In this document: one piece after another, positions 20,852 through 30,100 of the stretch
Position numbering within the stretch: position 1 is the first letter of the stretch
Layout of the letters: each line of letters starts with the position of its first letter
Source of the DNA: Streptomyces sp. WP-1
GTDB lineage: Bacteria; Actinomycetota; Actinomycetes; Streptomycetales; Streptomycetaceae
Length of the DNA: 64,000 bases
NCBI RefSeq assembly: GCF_030450125.1
Contig: NZ_CP123923.1
Span: forward strand, 2,418,001-2,482,000
Direction: 5' to 3'
The notes under the pieces: generated by a model
What the model saw: only the letters and a program-made list of their open reading frames with translations
What the model was told of the DNA's origin: nothing
Database searches by the model: none
Position numbers and translations under genes: made by a program

Positions 20852-21310
20852 ATGCGGACCATACGGCTGCGCGCCGCCCTGCCCGCCCTCGCCGGCGCCG
20901 CCCTGCTCGCCGGCACCCTGCTGAACACCCCGGCCCAGGCCGCCGGGGGCGTGAAGATCCACCACGTCTGGTTCGACAGCCCGGGCTCGGACAACCGCTC
21001 GAACACGAGCCTGAACGGTGAGTGGGTGCAGATCAAGAACACCGGCGGCTCGGCGGTCTCGCTCAAGGGGTGGGTGCTGAAGGACGTCTCGAACCACCGG
21101 TACGTCTTCCCGAACGTCACGATCGGCGCCGGGAAGTACATGAAGATCCACACCGGGTCCGGCAGGGACACCGCGTCGGACAAGTACCAGGGCCGCCGTG
21201 CCTACGTCTGGAACAACGACAAGGACACGGCGACGCTGACGAGGGCGAGCGGCGCGAAGGTCTGGTCCTGCTCCTGGACGACGCGGGACCCGAGCGACAA
21301 GTACTGCTGA
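20852..21310 (+). CDS. Secreted lamin-tail (LTD) domain protein
   Basis: A 152-residue exported protein. Residues 1-30 form a signal peptide (RLRAALPALAGAALLAGTLL, cleavage near AQA-AGG). The mature part is one lamin-tail-like beta-sandwich: GEWVQIKNTGGSAVSLKGW, VLKDVSNHRYVF, IGAGKYMKIHTGSG, and a final strand ending in two Cys (WSCSW and DKYC) that could form a disulfide. LTD proteins in bacteria are extracellular and often linked to nucleases or surfaces; no catalytic domain is present here. A G-rich GGGGGGATC ribosome-binding region precedes the ATG. Confidence 0.88.
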   Translation: MRTIRLRAALPALAGAALLAGTLLNTPAQAAGGVKIHHVWFDSPGSDNRSNTSLNGEWVQIKNTGGSAVSLKGWVLKDVSNHRYVFPNVTIGAGKYMKIHTGSGRDTASDKYQGRRAYVWNNDKDTATLTRASGAKVWSCSWTTRDPSDKYC

Positions 21311-21331
21311 GCGGGCGCCGACCGGGGCGCG

Positions 21332-23269
21332 CTAACCGCCGTACGGGCGGCGGGCGCTGGTCTGTGCGGAGGGTCCGGGGGTCGCGTCGGCGATCCACGG
21401 CCCCTCCTCCGACGGATCCACGATCCCCTCCTCCAGCCAGGTGTAGGCGCCGCCGAGGACACCCTTGACGACCTTGCGGTCGAGGTCGTCGGTGTTGCTC
21501 CACAGCCGCCCGAACAGCTCCTCCACGCGCACGCGGGCCTGGCGGCAGAAGGCGTCGGCGAGCTGGTACGCCTCCCGGCCGTGCTCGTCCCGGGTGCGCA
21601 GCCGCTCGGCCCGTACACAGGCCGCGCTCATCGCGAACAGCTCGGCGCCGATATCCACGATCCGCCCGAGGAAGCCCTGCTTGGTCTCCATCCGGCCCTG
21701 CCAGCGGGACATGCCGTAGAAGGTGGCGCGGGCCAGCCTGCGGGCGGTGCGCTCGACGTACCGCAGATGGGTGGACAGGTCGACGCCGTGCCGGAACTCG
21801 CCGTACGACGACGGCAGTTGACCGGCCCCCGCGACCAGCCTCGGCAGCCACCTGGCGTAGAAGACCCCGGCCTGCGCGCCCGCTTTCGCCTTGTCGGAGA
21901 GGGACTTGGCCGGATCGATGAGGTCACCGGCGACGGAGAGGTGGGCGTCGACGGCCTCGCGGGCGATCAGCAGGTGCATGATCTCCGTGGAGCCCTCGAA
22001 GATACGGTTGATGCGAAGGTCGCGCAGCATCTGCTCGGCGGGCACGGCCCGTTCGCCGCGCGCCTTGAGCGACTCGGCCGTCTCGTAGCCGCGCCCGCCC
22101 CGGATCTGGACCAGCTCATCAGCCATCTTCCAGGCCATCTCGGAGCCGTAGAGCTTGGCGAGGGCGGCCTCGATGCGGATGTCGTTGCGGTTCTCGTCGG
22201 CCATCTGGGACGACAGGTCGAGCACCGCCTCCAGGGCGAAGGTGGTCGCCGCGATGAAGCTGATCTTGGCGCCGACGGCCTCGTGCAGGGCGAGGGGCTT
22301 GCCCCACTGCTCACGCTCCGCCGACCATTCACGGGCGATTTTCAGACACCATTTGCCGGCGCCGGCGCACATCGCGGGCAACGAGAGGCGGCCGGTGTTG
22401 AGGGTGGTGAGCGCGATCTTCAGTCCCGCCCCCTCGGGCCCGATCCGGTGCGCGGCCGGCACCCGCACCCGGTGGAAGCGGGTCACGCCGTTCTCGATGC
22501 CGCGCAGGCCCATGAAGGCGTTGCGGTGCTCGACGGTGATGCCCTCGGAGCCGGCCTCCACGACGAACGCGGTGATGCCGCCCTGGTGCCCCTCGGACTT
22601 CGGCACCCGCGCCATGACGACGAGGAGATCGGCGACGACGCCGTTGGTGGTCCAGAGCTTCACCCCGTCGAGGACGTACTCGTCGCCGTCGGGTACGGCC
22701 GTGGTGGCGAGCCGCGCCGGGTCGGACCCGACATCGGGCTCGGTGAGCAGGAAGGCGGATATGTCCGTGCGCGCACACCGGGGCAGGAAGGCGTCCTTCT
22801 GCTCCTGCGTGCCGAACATCTTCAGCGGCTGGGGCACGCCGATCGACTGGTGCGCGGAGAGCAGGGCGCCGACGGCGGGGCTCACGGAGCCGACCAGGGC
22901 GAGGGCCTTGTTGTAGTACAGCTGGCTGAGGCCGAGACCGCCGTACCTCGGGTCGATCTTCATCCCGAGGGCGCCGAGTTCCTTCAGCCCCGCCACGACC
23001 TGGTCGGGGATGCGCGCCTCACGCTCGATCCGCGCGGAGTCGATCTCCGCCTCGCAGAAGGCGCGCAGCTTGGCGAGGAACTCCTCACCACGCCGTACGG
23101 ACTCTTCGCCGGGCATCGGATGCGGATGCACCAGATCGAGCCGGAACCGCCCCAGGAACAGCTCCTTGGCGAAGCTGGGCCTGTGCCAGACCCGCTCCCG
23201 CGCGGCCTCCGCGACCTCACGGGCCTCACGCTCGGTGACGGTGCTGCGGTTCCCGGTGGGGGCGGACAT
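21332..23269 (-). CDS. Acyl-CoA dehydrogenase family protein (VLCAD-like)
   Basis: A 645-residue FAD enzyme of fatty-acid beta-oxidation, longer than the usual 380-400 residues because it carries a C-terminal extension like the very-long-chain class. The core (about 60-440) shows FLLTEPDVGSDPARLATTA (flavin/substrate loop), LWTTNG, RGGRGYETAESLK, and the catalytic-Glu region IFEGSTEIMHLLIAREA. The extension (about 450-645) is helical with two Arg-rich helices. It follows the RHS/immunity genes on the same strand, but a hairpin and a 161-base gap separate them, so it is probably unrelated. Confidence 0.92.
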   Translation of the reverse strand: MSAPTGNRSTVTEREAREVAEAARERVWHRPSFAKELFLGRFRLDLVHPHPMPGEESVRRGEEFLAKLRAFCEAEIDSARIEREARIPDQVVAGLKELGALGMKIDPRYGGLGLSQLYYNKALALVGSVSPAVGALLSAHQSIGVPQPLKMFGTQEQKDAFLPRCARTDISAFLLTEPDVGSDPARLATTAVPDGDEYVLDGVKLWTTNGVVADLLVVMARVPKSEGHQGGITAFVVEAGSEGITVEHRNAFMGLRGIENGVTRFHRVRVPAAHRIGPEGAGLKIALTTLNTGRLSLPAMCAGAGKWCLKIAREWSAEREQWGKPLALHEAVGAKISFIAATTFALEAVLDLSSQMADENRNDIRIEAALAKLYGSEMAWKMADELVQIRGGRGYETAESLKARGERAVPAEQMLRDLRINRIFEGSTEIMHLLIAREAVDAHLSVAGDLIDPAKSLSDKAKAGAQAGVFYARWLPRLVAGAGQLPSSYGEFRHGVDLSTHLRYVERTARRLARATFYGMSRWQGRMETKQGFLGRIVDIGAELFAMSAACVRAERLRTRDEHGREAYQLADAFCRQARVRVEELFGRLWSNTDDLDRKVVKGVLGGAYTWLEEGIVDPSEEGPWIADATPGPSAQTSARRPYGG

Positions 23270-23351
23270 GGGATCACCTCGCCGCGAAGGGGGACGACCG
23301 GGGCTGGGGGCTACCGACCGGTGCTACTGGCTCGTTGGTACCCGAAAAGGG

Positions 23352-23389
23352 ACGGCCCCGCCAGCCGTCGCGGGGGTGGGCGGGGCTGT
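23352..23389 (-). terminator. Probable terminator after the immunity gene
   Basis: Inverted repeat with arms ACGGCCCCGCC (23352-23362) and GGCGGGGCTGT (23379-23389), one mismatch, 16-base loop. It lies between the putative immunity gene and the acyl-CoA dehydrogenase gene. Confidence 0.6.
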
Positions 23390-23430
23390 TCGGGTCGGTT
23401 CTGGTGTGCTGCGGTCACACCGTCGCCTCC

Positions 23431-23931
23431 TCAGCGAAGAGACCGCAGACGCCGTTCGGCCGCTGCCCTGATGCGCTTCGTCGCCCCAGCCGCACGCAGA
23501 GCTTCGAGGAGCGTCTCATTTCGAGCAGAGTCAGCCGCCCGTAGCTGCAACCAGGTCGACCAGCTCTGAGCATCGAACTCCACATCATTTGACGCCCCGC
23601 TCTCCGTGGAGAGTTTGTCAAGTATCGAGAGTTCACGAGCTCGGGTCGCCGCATATTCGCGATCCCTCCCCGGTGGCAGCGCCGCGACATATTGCATTCT
23701 CCGAGAATCCGGCACGATCTCCATGATATTGACAACCAAGGATGAAGCGATGGCATCATCCGGCTCTTGTTCGACCAACTCCAGCAGTTCCGGCCACTCC
23801 TCTGGGACTTGCATCGCCCGAGAATAGATAGCCCAACGAGCATGCCCACTCTCCAGACTACTGTGATCGCCGCCGACTCTCACCGCCAGAGATCTCAACC
23901 TTTCATCGAACGCCAACGACATCACTTGCAC
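23431..23931 (-). CDS. Putative immunity protein for the RHS toxin
   Basis: A 166-residue soluble, mostly helical protein without recognised domain. It starts at GTG 23931, with AGGAG five bases upstream, overlapping the 3' end of the RHS gene by ten bases; GTG 23925 and ATG 23922 are alternatives. The segment WPELLELVEQEPDDAIASSL and the later RIRAAAERRLRSLR suggest HEAT-like helical pairs. Its base composition is visibly lower in GC than the flanking genes and matches the end of the RHS gene. A small gene of this kind directly after a polymorphic toxin tip is normally its immunity protein; this rests on position. Confidence 0.72.
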   Translation of the reverse strand: MQVMSLAFDERLRSLAVRVGGDHSSLESGHARWAIYSRAMQVPEEWPELLELVEQEPDDAIASSLVVNIMEIVPDSRRMQYVAALPPGRDREYAATRARELSILDKLSTESGASNDVEFDAQSWSTWLQLRAADSARNETLLEALRAAGATKRIRAAAERRLRSLR

Positions 23932-24194
23932 CCACTCTCCTGATTCATCCGATAAGCAGCCATACTCTTACGGATAGCCTTACGGATACTTCCCAAGTTA
24001 TTGTCGATCACCTGCTGCTGAGCCCGCGAAAGCTGCACCCTGGAGTTCAGCGGCTTTCCGTTCTGGCCAATCTGAATTCCATCGCCCTTGATTCCAGGGC
24101 CGATGAGATGACCATGCGCCGGCCCGTGATCATTCGAATATATCTGGAAACGGTATGCGCCGTCCCTGAAGACTGTTCCGCTGCCACCATCGTC
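23922..24194 (-). other. C-terminal toxin tip of the RHS protein (DUF4160-like motif)
   Basis: Residues 2262-2351, directly after the VLVHN end of the Hint domain. The tip contains YRFQIYSNDHGPAHGHL, then IQIGQNGKPLNSRVQLS and a basic helix (IRKAIRKSMAAYR). The YSNDHGPAHGH pattern resembles the histidine-containing core of DUF4160-type small proteins (recalled, not searched). GC content falls in this stretch relative to the RHS shell, as expected for an exchanged tip. The activity is unknown; the two His residues of HGPAHGH are the obvious candidates for catalysis or metal binding. Confidence 0.6.
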
Positions 24195-27100
24195 ATTATG
24201 AACCAGGACCGGCGTACTACCGGCGAACACGTAGTACGTGTGGAGTTGCTGGACAGTGAGATTCCAGCGGGTCGCTGATCCCGGGGTGGGCCGGGTGGCG
24301 ACGACGTAGGCGTGGTCGTCGGTGGCCGTGTTGAGGGCGTCGCCTGCGTGCAGTTTTCCTGCCGGCACCCAGCTGTGGGTGGTGTCGTCCCAGAAGGGGT
24401 GGTTGGCGGTGGTGTGGAGAGTGGCGGTGTGACCGTCCTTGGAGCGGATGGTGACGTCCTGCAGGTCGTGATCGTGATTGATCCACACATGCTGGACAGT
24501 GCGCGGGCCTTGGAGTTTGCCGTTCGTGGGATCGGCGGCCTCGACCCGGTCGCCGGTCTTGATCTTCCCGATGACCTTCGTCTGTCCGCCGTCCATGAGA
24601 ACGCGGGTATGAGGGTCGAAGCTGAGACACGAGGACGAAGACGGTTCCTCACCGGGGTCCACGCCTTCTGGTGCCCCGCTGAACAGTCCGCTGAGAGCCG
24701 ATGCGGAAGCGGTCGCGCCACCTACGCATTCCGGCCCGATGATGGGAGCTCCGGCAGCGCAGCCGAACAACACAGGCGTACCGATGATGGCGATCGTGCC
24801 CACCGCCATGAAATCGTCGACCTTCTGCTGCACGGTTTCCCGAGCGGCGGCCGCGCGGACTCTCTTCCACCGCTGAGGATTTTCCTCGCACGCGCGGTTC
24901 GCGCCACAGGAGACCCCCGGTGCCGGCGATGCCGATGAAGAAGAACCCCAGCTGGTGTTGTAGTGGGTCTTTCCGCAAACGCCGTGATGGCAATACCCGG
25001 CGCTCGGGTTCCCGGGGTCGATCGGCCCGTCGGTGATGGTGCCGCTTGAGCCGCCCACCACGTTGCCCTTCGGCACACCGACACCGCAGACGTCCGCAGG
25101 GCAAAGACCTGTGGGATCGCTGTTGGAGACGGGATTGTCGGCGGCGTAGGTGTAGCCGCCCAGCTCCTGCGGGTCGGTGGCTTCGAGGACGGGGTCGACG
25201 CTGATGAACGCGCCGAGGGCGGGGTCGTACTTGCGGGCGCCGACATCGGTGTAACCGGTGCTGGTGTCCTGGGGTTTGCCGAGGTAGGAGTGGGTCGGGT
25301 CGGCCCAGGGCGTGGTGTTGGCGCTGCCGCGTGGCTGCCCGTAGGGCGTGTACTGCTGGCGTGCCACTTCCTGGGTGGTGGCGTCCATGGTCATGGTCGC
25401 CGTGCCGTGGAGGTCGCTGAAGAGGTACTTCAGTCCGCCGCCGGAGAGACTGGAGCGGATGGCCACGGGCGAGCCGCTGCCACCGTGACTGTAGGAGCGG
25501 ACCGCGCCGAGCAGGGTGGCGGGGGTGACCTTGGTGTTGACGACGATTTCCGTGTCGCCGGCGAAGAGCGTGGTCTGGCCCGGGTCGCGGCGGATGAGCT
25601 GATTGCCGTCGGCGTCGTACACGTACTTGGTGGACGTGGGGTTGGCGCCGGTGGTGTCGAGCTCGTCCAGCTCACCCTCGTCGCCCCAGCTCAGGGTCTG
25701 ACCTGGACCGGTGGTGGGGGTCCTGCTTCGGAGGTTGCCGTCCTCGTCGTAGCTGAAGCCGGTCGGGTTCGTGCCGCCGGTGGTCGCGGTCAGCGTGTGG
25801 GGCTGGGTGCCCGTGGTGTTGCACTGGCTGGTGCAGCCGTCGTGGTAGGTGGTGGTGGCGTCGGTGCCGGAACCGCCGATGGCGTGGTCGACGGTCTGCG
25901 TGCGGTTGCCGATCGCGTCGTAGCGGTAGGACTGCCAGTAGGCGCCGGGGCCCTTCGCAAGCGTACTGCTGGTGGGCGGGCGGGCGGTGCAGCTGTCGTT
26001 GGCGGTCCATGCCTCCGCGAGGCGCGCGAGGGTGTCGTAGGTATAGCACTGCTGGTCGGTGACGGTGTTGCCGGTCTCCGACTGCCGGTCGGTGGTGGAG
26101 GTGGGATTGCCGGCCGCGTCGTAGGTATAGGTGGTGTCGTCGACCAGGGGGCCGGGCGCCTGGGTGCGGTCGATCGTGCGCTCTTTCAGCCTGAGCGTCT
26201 GATCGTCGTAGGAGTAGTTGATGGTGGCCGGGTTGGTGGAGGCACCCAGGGTGACCATCTTCGGCTCGCCGTCCGGCGTGTAGACGGTCCCGCCGACATA
26301 AATGCTGGCGCTGCTCTTGGTGGCGGTCGGATTGCCCAGGGTGTCGCGGTCGTAGATGACGGTCTCGTTGTTGAGGCCTTGGGCGCGCGGATCGCTCTGC
26401 GTGGCCAGCAGCTGATCCCTGACCGTGTAGGTGTAGGTCGTCGTGTACGTCGTGGGCAGAGGCGACTCGGACGCCGGCAGAGTGATCTTCGTGCCGGTGG
26501 GGTTGCCGAGGGTGGTGTAGCCGGTGGTGGCGACCGTGTAGCCGCCGGTGGTGCCCTGGACGTACCGGGTCGAGGAGGTGGGCAGGCCGATGCGCAGGGT
26601 GTCGTAGGTCCAGGACGCGAACTCGAAACCGGACTCGGCCTTGTCGGTGCCTGTGAGCTTGCGGCCCAGCAGGTCGTAGGTGTAGTCGAGTTCCTTCTTC
26701 CTCGCGTCGGTGGTGGCGACCTGGTTGCCCGCGTCGTCGTACTTGTAGGTGCTCGGACCCGCGTCCGGGTCGGTCTGGGACTTCTTACGGCCCAGAAGGT
26801 CGTAGTCGAACGTCCACACCGACTCGTCCGGACCTGTGATCCGCTGCTGCCGGCCCGTCGGCGTGTACTCGTACGTCGTGGGCGACGTCTTGCCACCGGA
26901 CGCGGTGAAACCCGTCGCCGCGCTGCCCGAGAGGGTGGGCAGGCTCGTGTACTGGTCGAGTTCGGTGGTCTGGCCGCGCGCATCGGTGACCGTGGTGGTG
27001 GCCACCCCGCCGCCGGGGGGCAGGACGGTGGTCTTGTCCCCGGTGTAGGCGGTGGTCGTGGTCCAGGCCTTGCTCCCGTCGTGTTCCTCGGTGACCAGGT

Positions 27101-30100
27101 CGGCCCGGCCCTCCCCGTCGTAGTCCGTGACGGTGGTGTCAGGGATGGAAACCTGAGAGACCGAGACCAGGCTGTTGCTCGGGCCGCCGCTCACGGCGTA
27201 GGCGTTGTCGGTGGCGACTGTCCAGCCGTGCGAGTCGTACTGGGTGTCCGAGACCGTGGTACTGGAGTTCTCCGCGGTCGTCTGCGCTTGGAGCGGTCGA
27301 AGCATCGCGTCGTACAACGTCTCGCTGGTCGCGTAACTGCCATTTTCCAGAAGCGAGTTCGACGCGACGACAGTGGGCGCCGTCTTCGACAGGCTATAGG
27401 TGTAGGTCGTATTCGCCGGCGCCCCGTTGGCCTTGATCTCGTTCGGCAGCCACACCCCGGTCGTGCGGCCCAGCGCGTCGTACGTGAGCGAGGTCAGCAG
27501 GCCGGCCGCGTCCGTCTGCGCGGTCGGGAGGGCTCGGGCCGGGTCCAGGGTGGCGGAGGCCAGCTGACAGTCCTTGGACGACGTCGTAACCGTCGAACAG
27601 TCCACTCCGGGCGTGACCTGGGTGACGGTCCTACTGCCCGTGGGCAGCTCGCCCGTCGCAGGGGTGTAGGAGGTGAAAACGGTCTGGGCGAGGCTCTTGC
27701 CGTCAGGAGCACTGGACTTGGGGGTACGAGTGGCCTTCGTCACGCGGCCGTAGGAGTCGTACGTGGTGACGCCCGTGTCGATGAACGCGGTGGCGGTGGC
27801 TCCAGCGGCGGCCGATGCCGTCTGTACATCAGTCGCGTCGCCGATGCTGGGCAGCGCCGGACTCTGCTGCCCGTCACCGTCGTAGGCGAAGCCGTTGGCG
27901 TCGTAGGAGGTGCGGGTGTCGGAGAGCAAGGTGCCGCTCGGGGCCGCACCGGCGCTGGAACAGTCCTGCGCGGTGGTGATGGCTTCCGCGGGCAGCACCA
28001 AGGTGTCCGCCTTGCCCGTCAGATAGCGGGTGTAGGTGCACTTGGCGACGTTGCCGCTGTCAGCGGTCTCGCCGCGGTCGTCGACCTGCACCTGCATGCC
28101 GGTCGTCGACTTGCCCAGCGTCGTGTTGTAAAAGGTGTCGGTCTCCGTCTTGCGCCAGCCGTACGACACGGCTTCACGGGTCAGCGACTTGGCGGTGCGC
28201 ACCATACTGGCCGTCAGATCAGGCAGGCCGCTCCGCTTGCGGGTGGCCGTGGGGCCGATGATCGTGGGCACGTCGACGACGGCCTTGGCCAGGCTTCCGC
28301 CGGAGGCGGTATAGGTGTCGGTCTCGAAGGACTGCCCTGCCAGCTCGTCGGCGTCGGCGACCGAGGTCGTGCCGTCCTGGCTGGTCAGGTCGGGCACCGA
28401 GCGGGCCTTGCCGCCCGGCAGGGTGTCGCCGTTCATGCCCAGGAAGTAGTACGTCTTCGTCAGTGTCTTCTGGTCATGGACCTCGGCGCTGTTCGTCTTG
28501 TGGAAGACATTCGGGTCGCCGGTGGTGACGTCGACCTCCGGATACCCCCGGAACTGCCCCCAGGTACGGTCCTTGGCCTTGACCACTTCATTGTCGTCGT
28601 AGTGCCAGCCGGGGTTGCCCTTGTACGCGTAGTCCGTCTCCAGCTCCGGTTGCGTACCGTCCTGGTAGGAGTTGTGCGGGTCGATCGTGACGACCGAGGT
28701 GACCTTGTACTTGTAGAACCAGTCCATCCATGGCGCCGGCTGGCCATCAGGGGTCCAGTACGCGGGGAAACAGGACAGCGTGTTGGTGGAGGCGAACGCC
28801 TGGGCGGCCGCGTCCGTCGGATCGTCGGGGTCGCTCGCCGGTGCCTTCGAGCAGTCGGGACGGTCGTAGGTGACCGTGGTCTGGGCGCCGGTCTCGCTGC
28901 TGACCGACTGGATGCGGTCGTGGTACATCAGCGGCATCTGCGGGATCGTGCCGACCCGGTTGGGCAGTTGGAGCGGCGGGTCGAAGCTCACCGCAGGCGT
29001 GGTGGCGCTGCCCGAGGCTCCGCCCAGGGTGTCCAGGCCGGTGCGCTGGATGGAGTCCAGCCAGAGGGTAGGGGCGTGGTCGCCGCCGTCGGGGAAGGAC
29101 TGGGTGAAGCTGTACTTGTCGACCTGCTTCGTGGCCCCGCCGCTCTGGATCTGGGTGGTGATGGAGGTCAGACGCTTCCGGGACCAGAAACTTGGTCCGT
29201 GGTTGGTACAGTTCGTCGATCCCGAGGCGCAGTTGAGGTCGACCGGCACGTCGGGCCAGTACGCGGCATTCGCCACGGTGAACTGACTGTCCGCGCAGGT
29301 GTTGCCCGACGGAGTACCCGGAATACAGCGCTCGGCGGTGTCGAACAGGATCTGTTCCGGGGCGGTGCCCGAGTAGATCGTCGAGGCGGTCATGCCGTAG
29401 TCGATGTGGGAAAGGGTGCCTCCGCGGGTGTAGGACACCGCGGTGTCCTTCATGTCCGCGCCGTAGTAGCCCGTTTCCGGCGAGTAATACCAGGCCGTGG
29501 CGTTGCCGTGGGTGTCCACCGCGTAGTCGAGGTTGAACCGGTAGCCCAGCGTGCACGAAGTGGCGGCGAAGTCCGTGCCGTCCGGGCAGGCGGGCACGCC
29601 GCTGTGGGCGCGGTAGACCGGCTCGGTCCACACAGACTTGGTCTCGTCCTTGCCGTCGCTCCACCCGGGCAGCCGGTTCAGGCCGAAGAAGTACTGCACA
29701 CCGCCCTCGGTGACCTTGAAGTACTCCTTGTTGTCGGTGCCGTTGGCGGTACCGGTCAGCTCCTCCACCTTGGTGTCGGCGTCGTCCTGAGCCGGATGGA
29801 ACGTCTTGGTGGCGTCGTCGTAGACGATCTCGGTGGAAGTGCCGTTCAGCGACAGAGTGAGGATCTGTCCGGCCCAGCACTCGTCCCCGTCGTTCCGGGG
29901 GGCGCCGGAGGACGAGTCGTCCTTGCACGACTTGTAGGTGCGCTCGATGTAGTTGTCGGTCGAGGTCCAGCCGTCGCCCAGCCACGAGGACTGGTTGTTC
30001 GTCGCCTCGGTGCGCGCGTCCTGGCTGGAGGAGTCGTACGCCAGAGCCACCTGCGGCGCGTCTCCGCCGATGGCCGCGGGCACATTGATCGGATAGCTGT

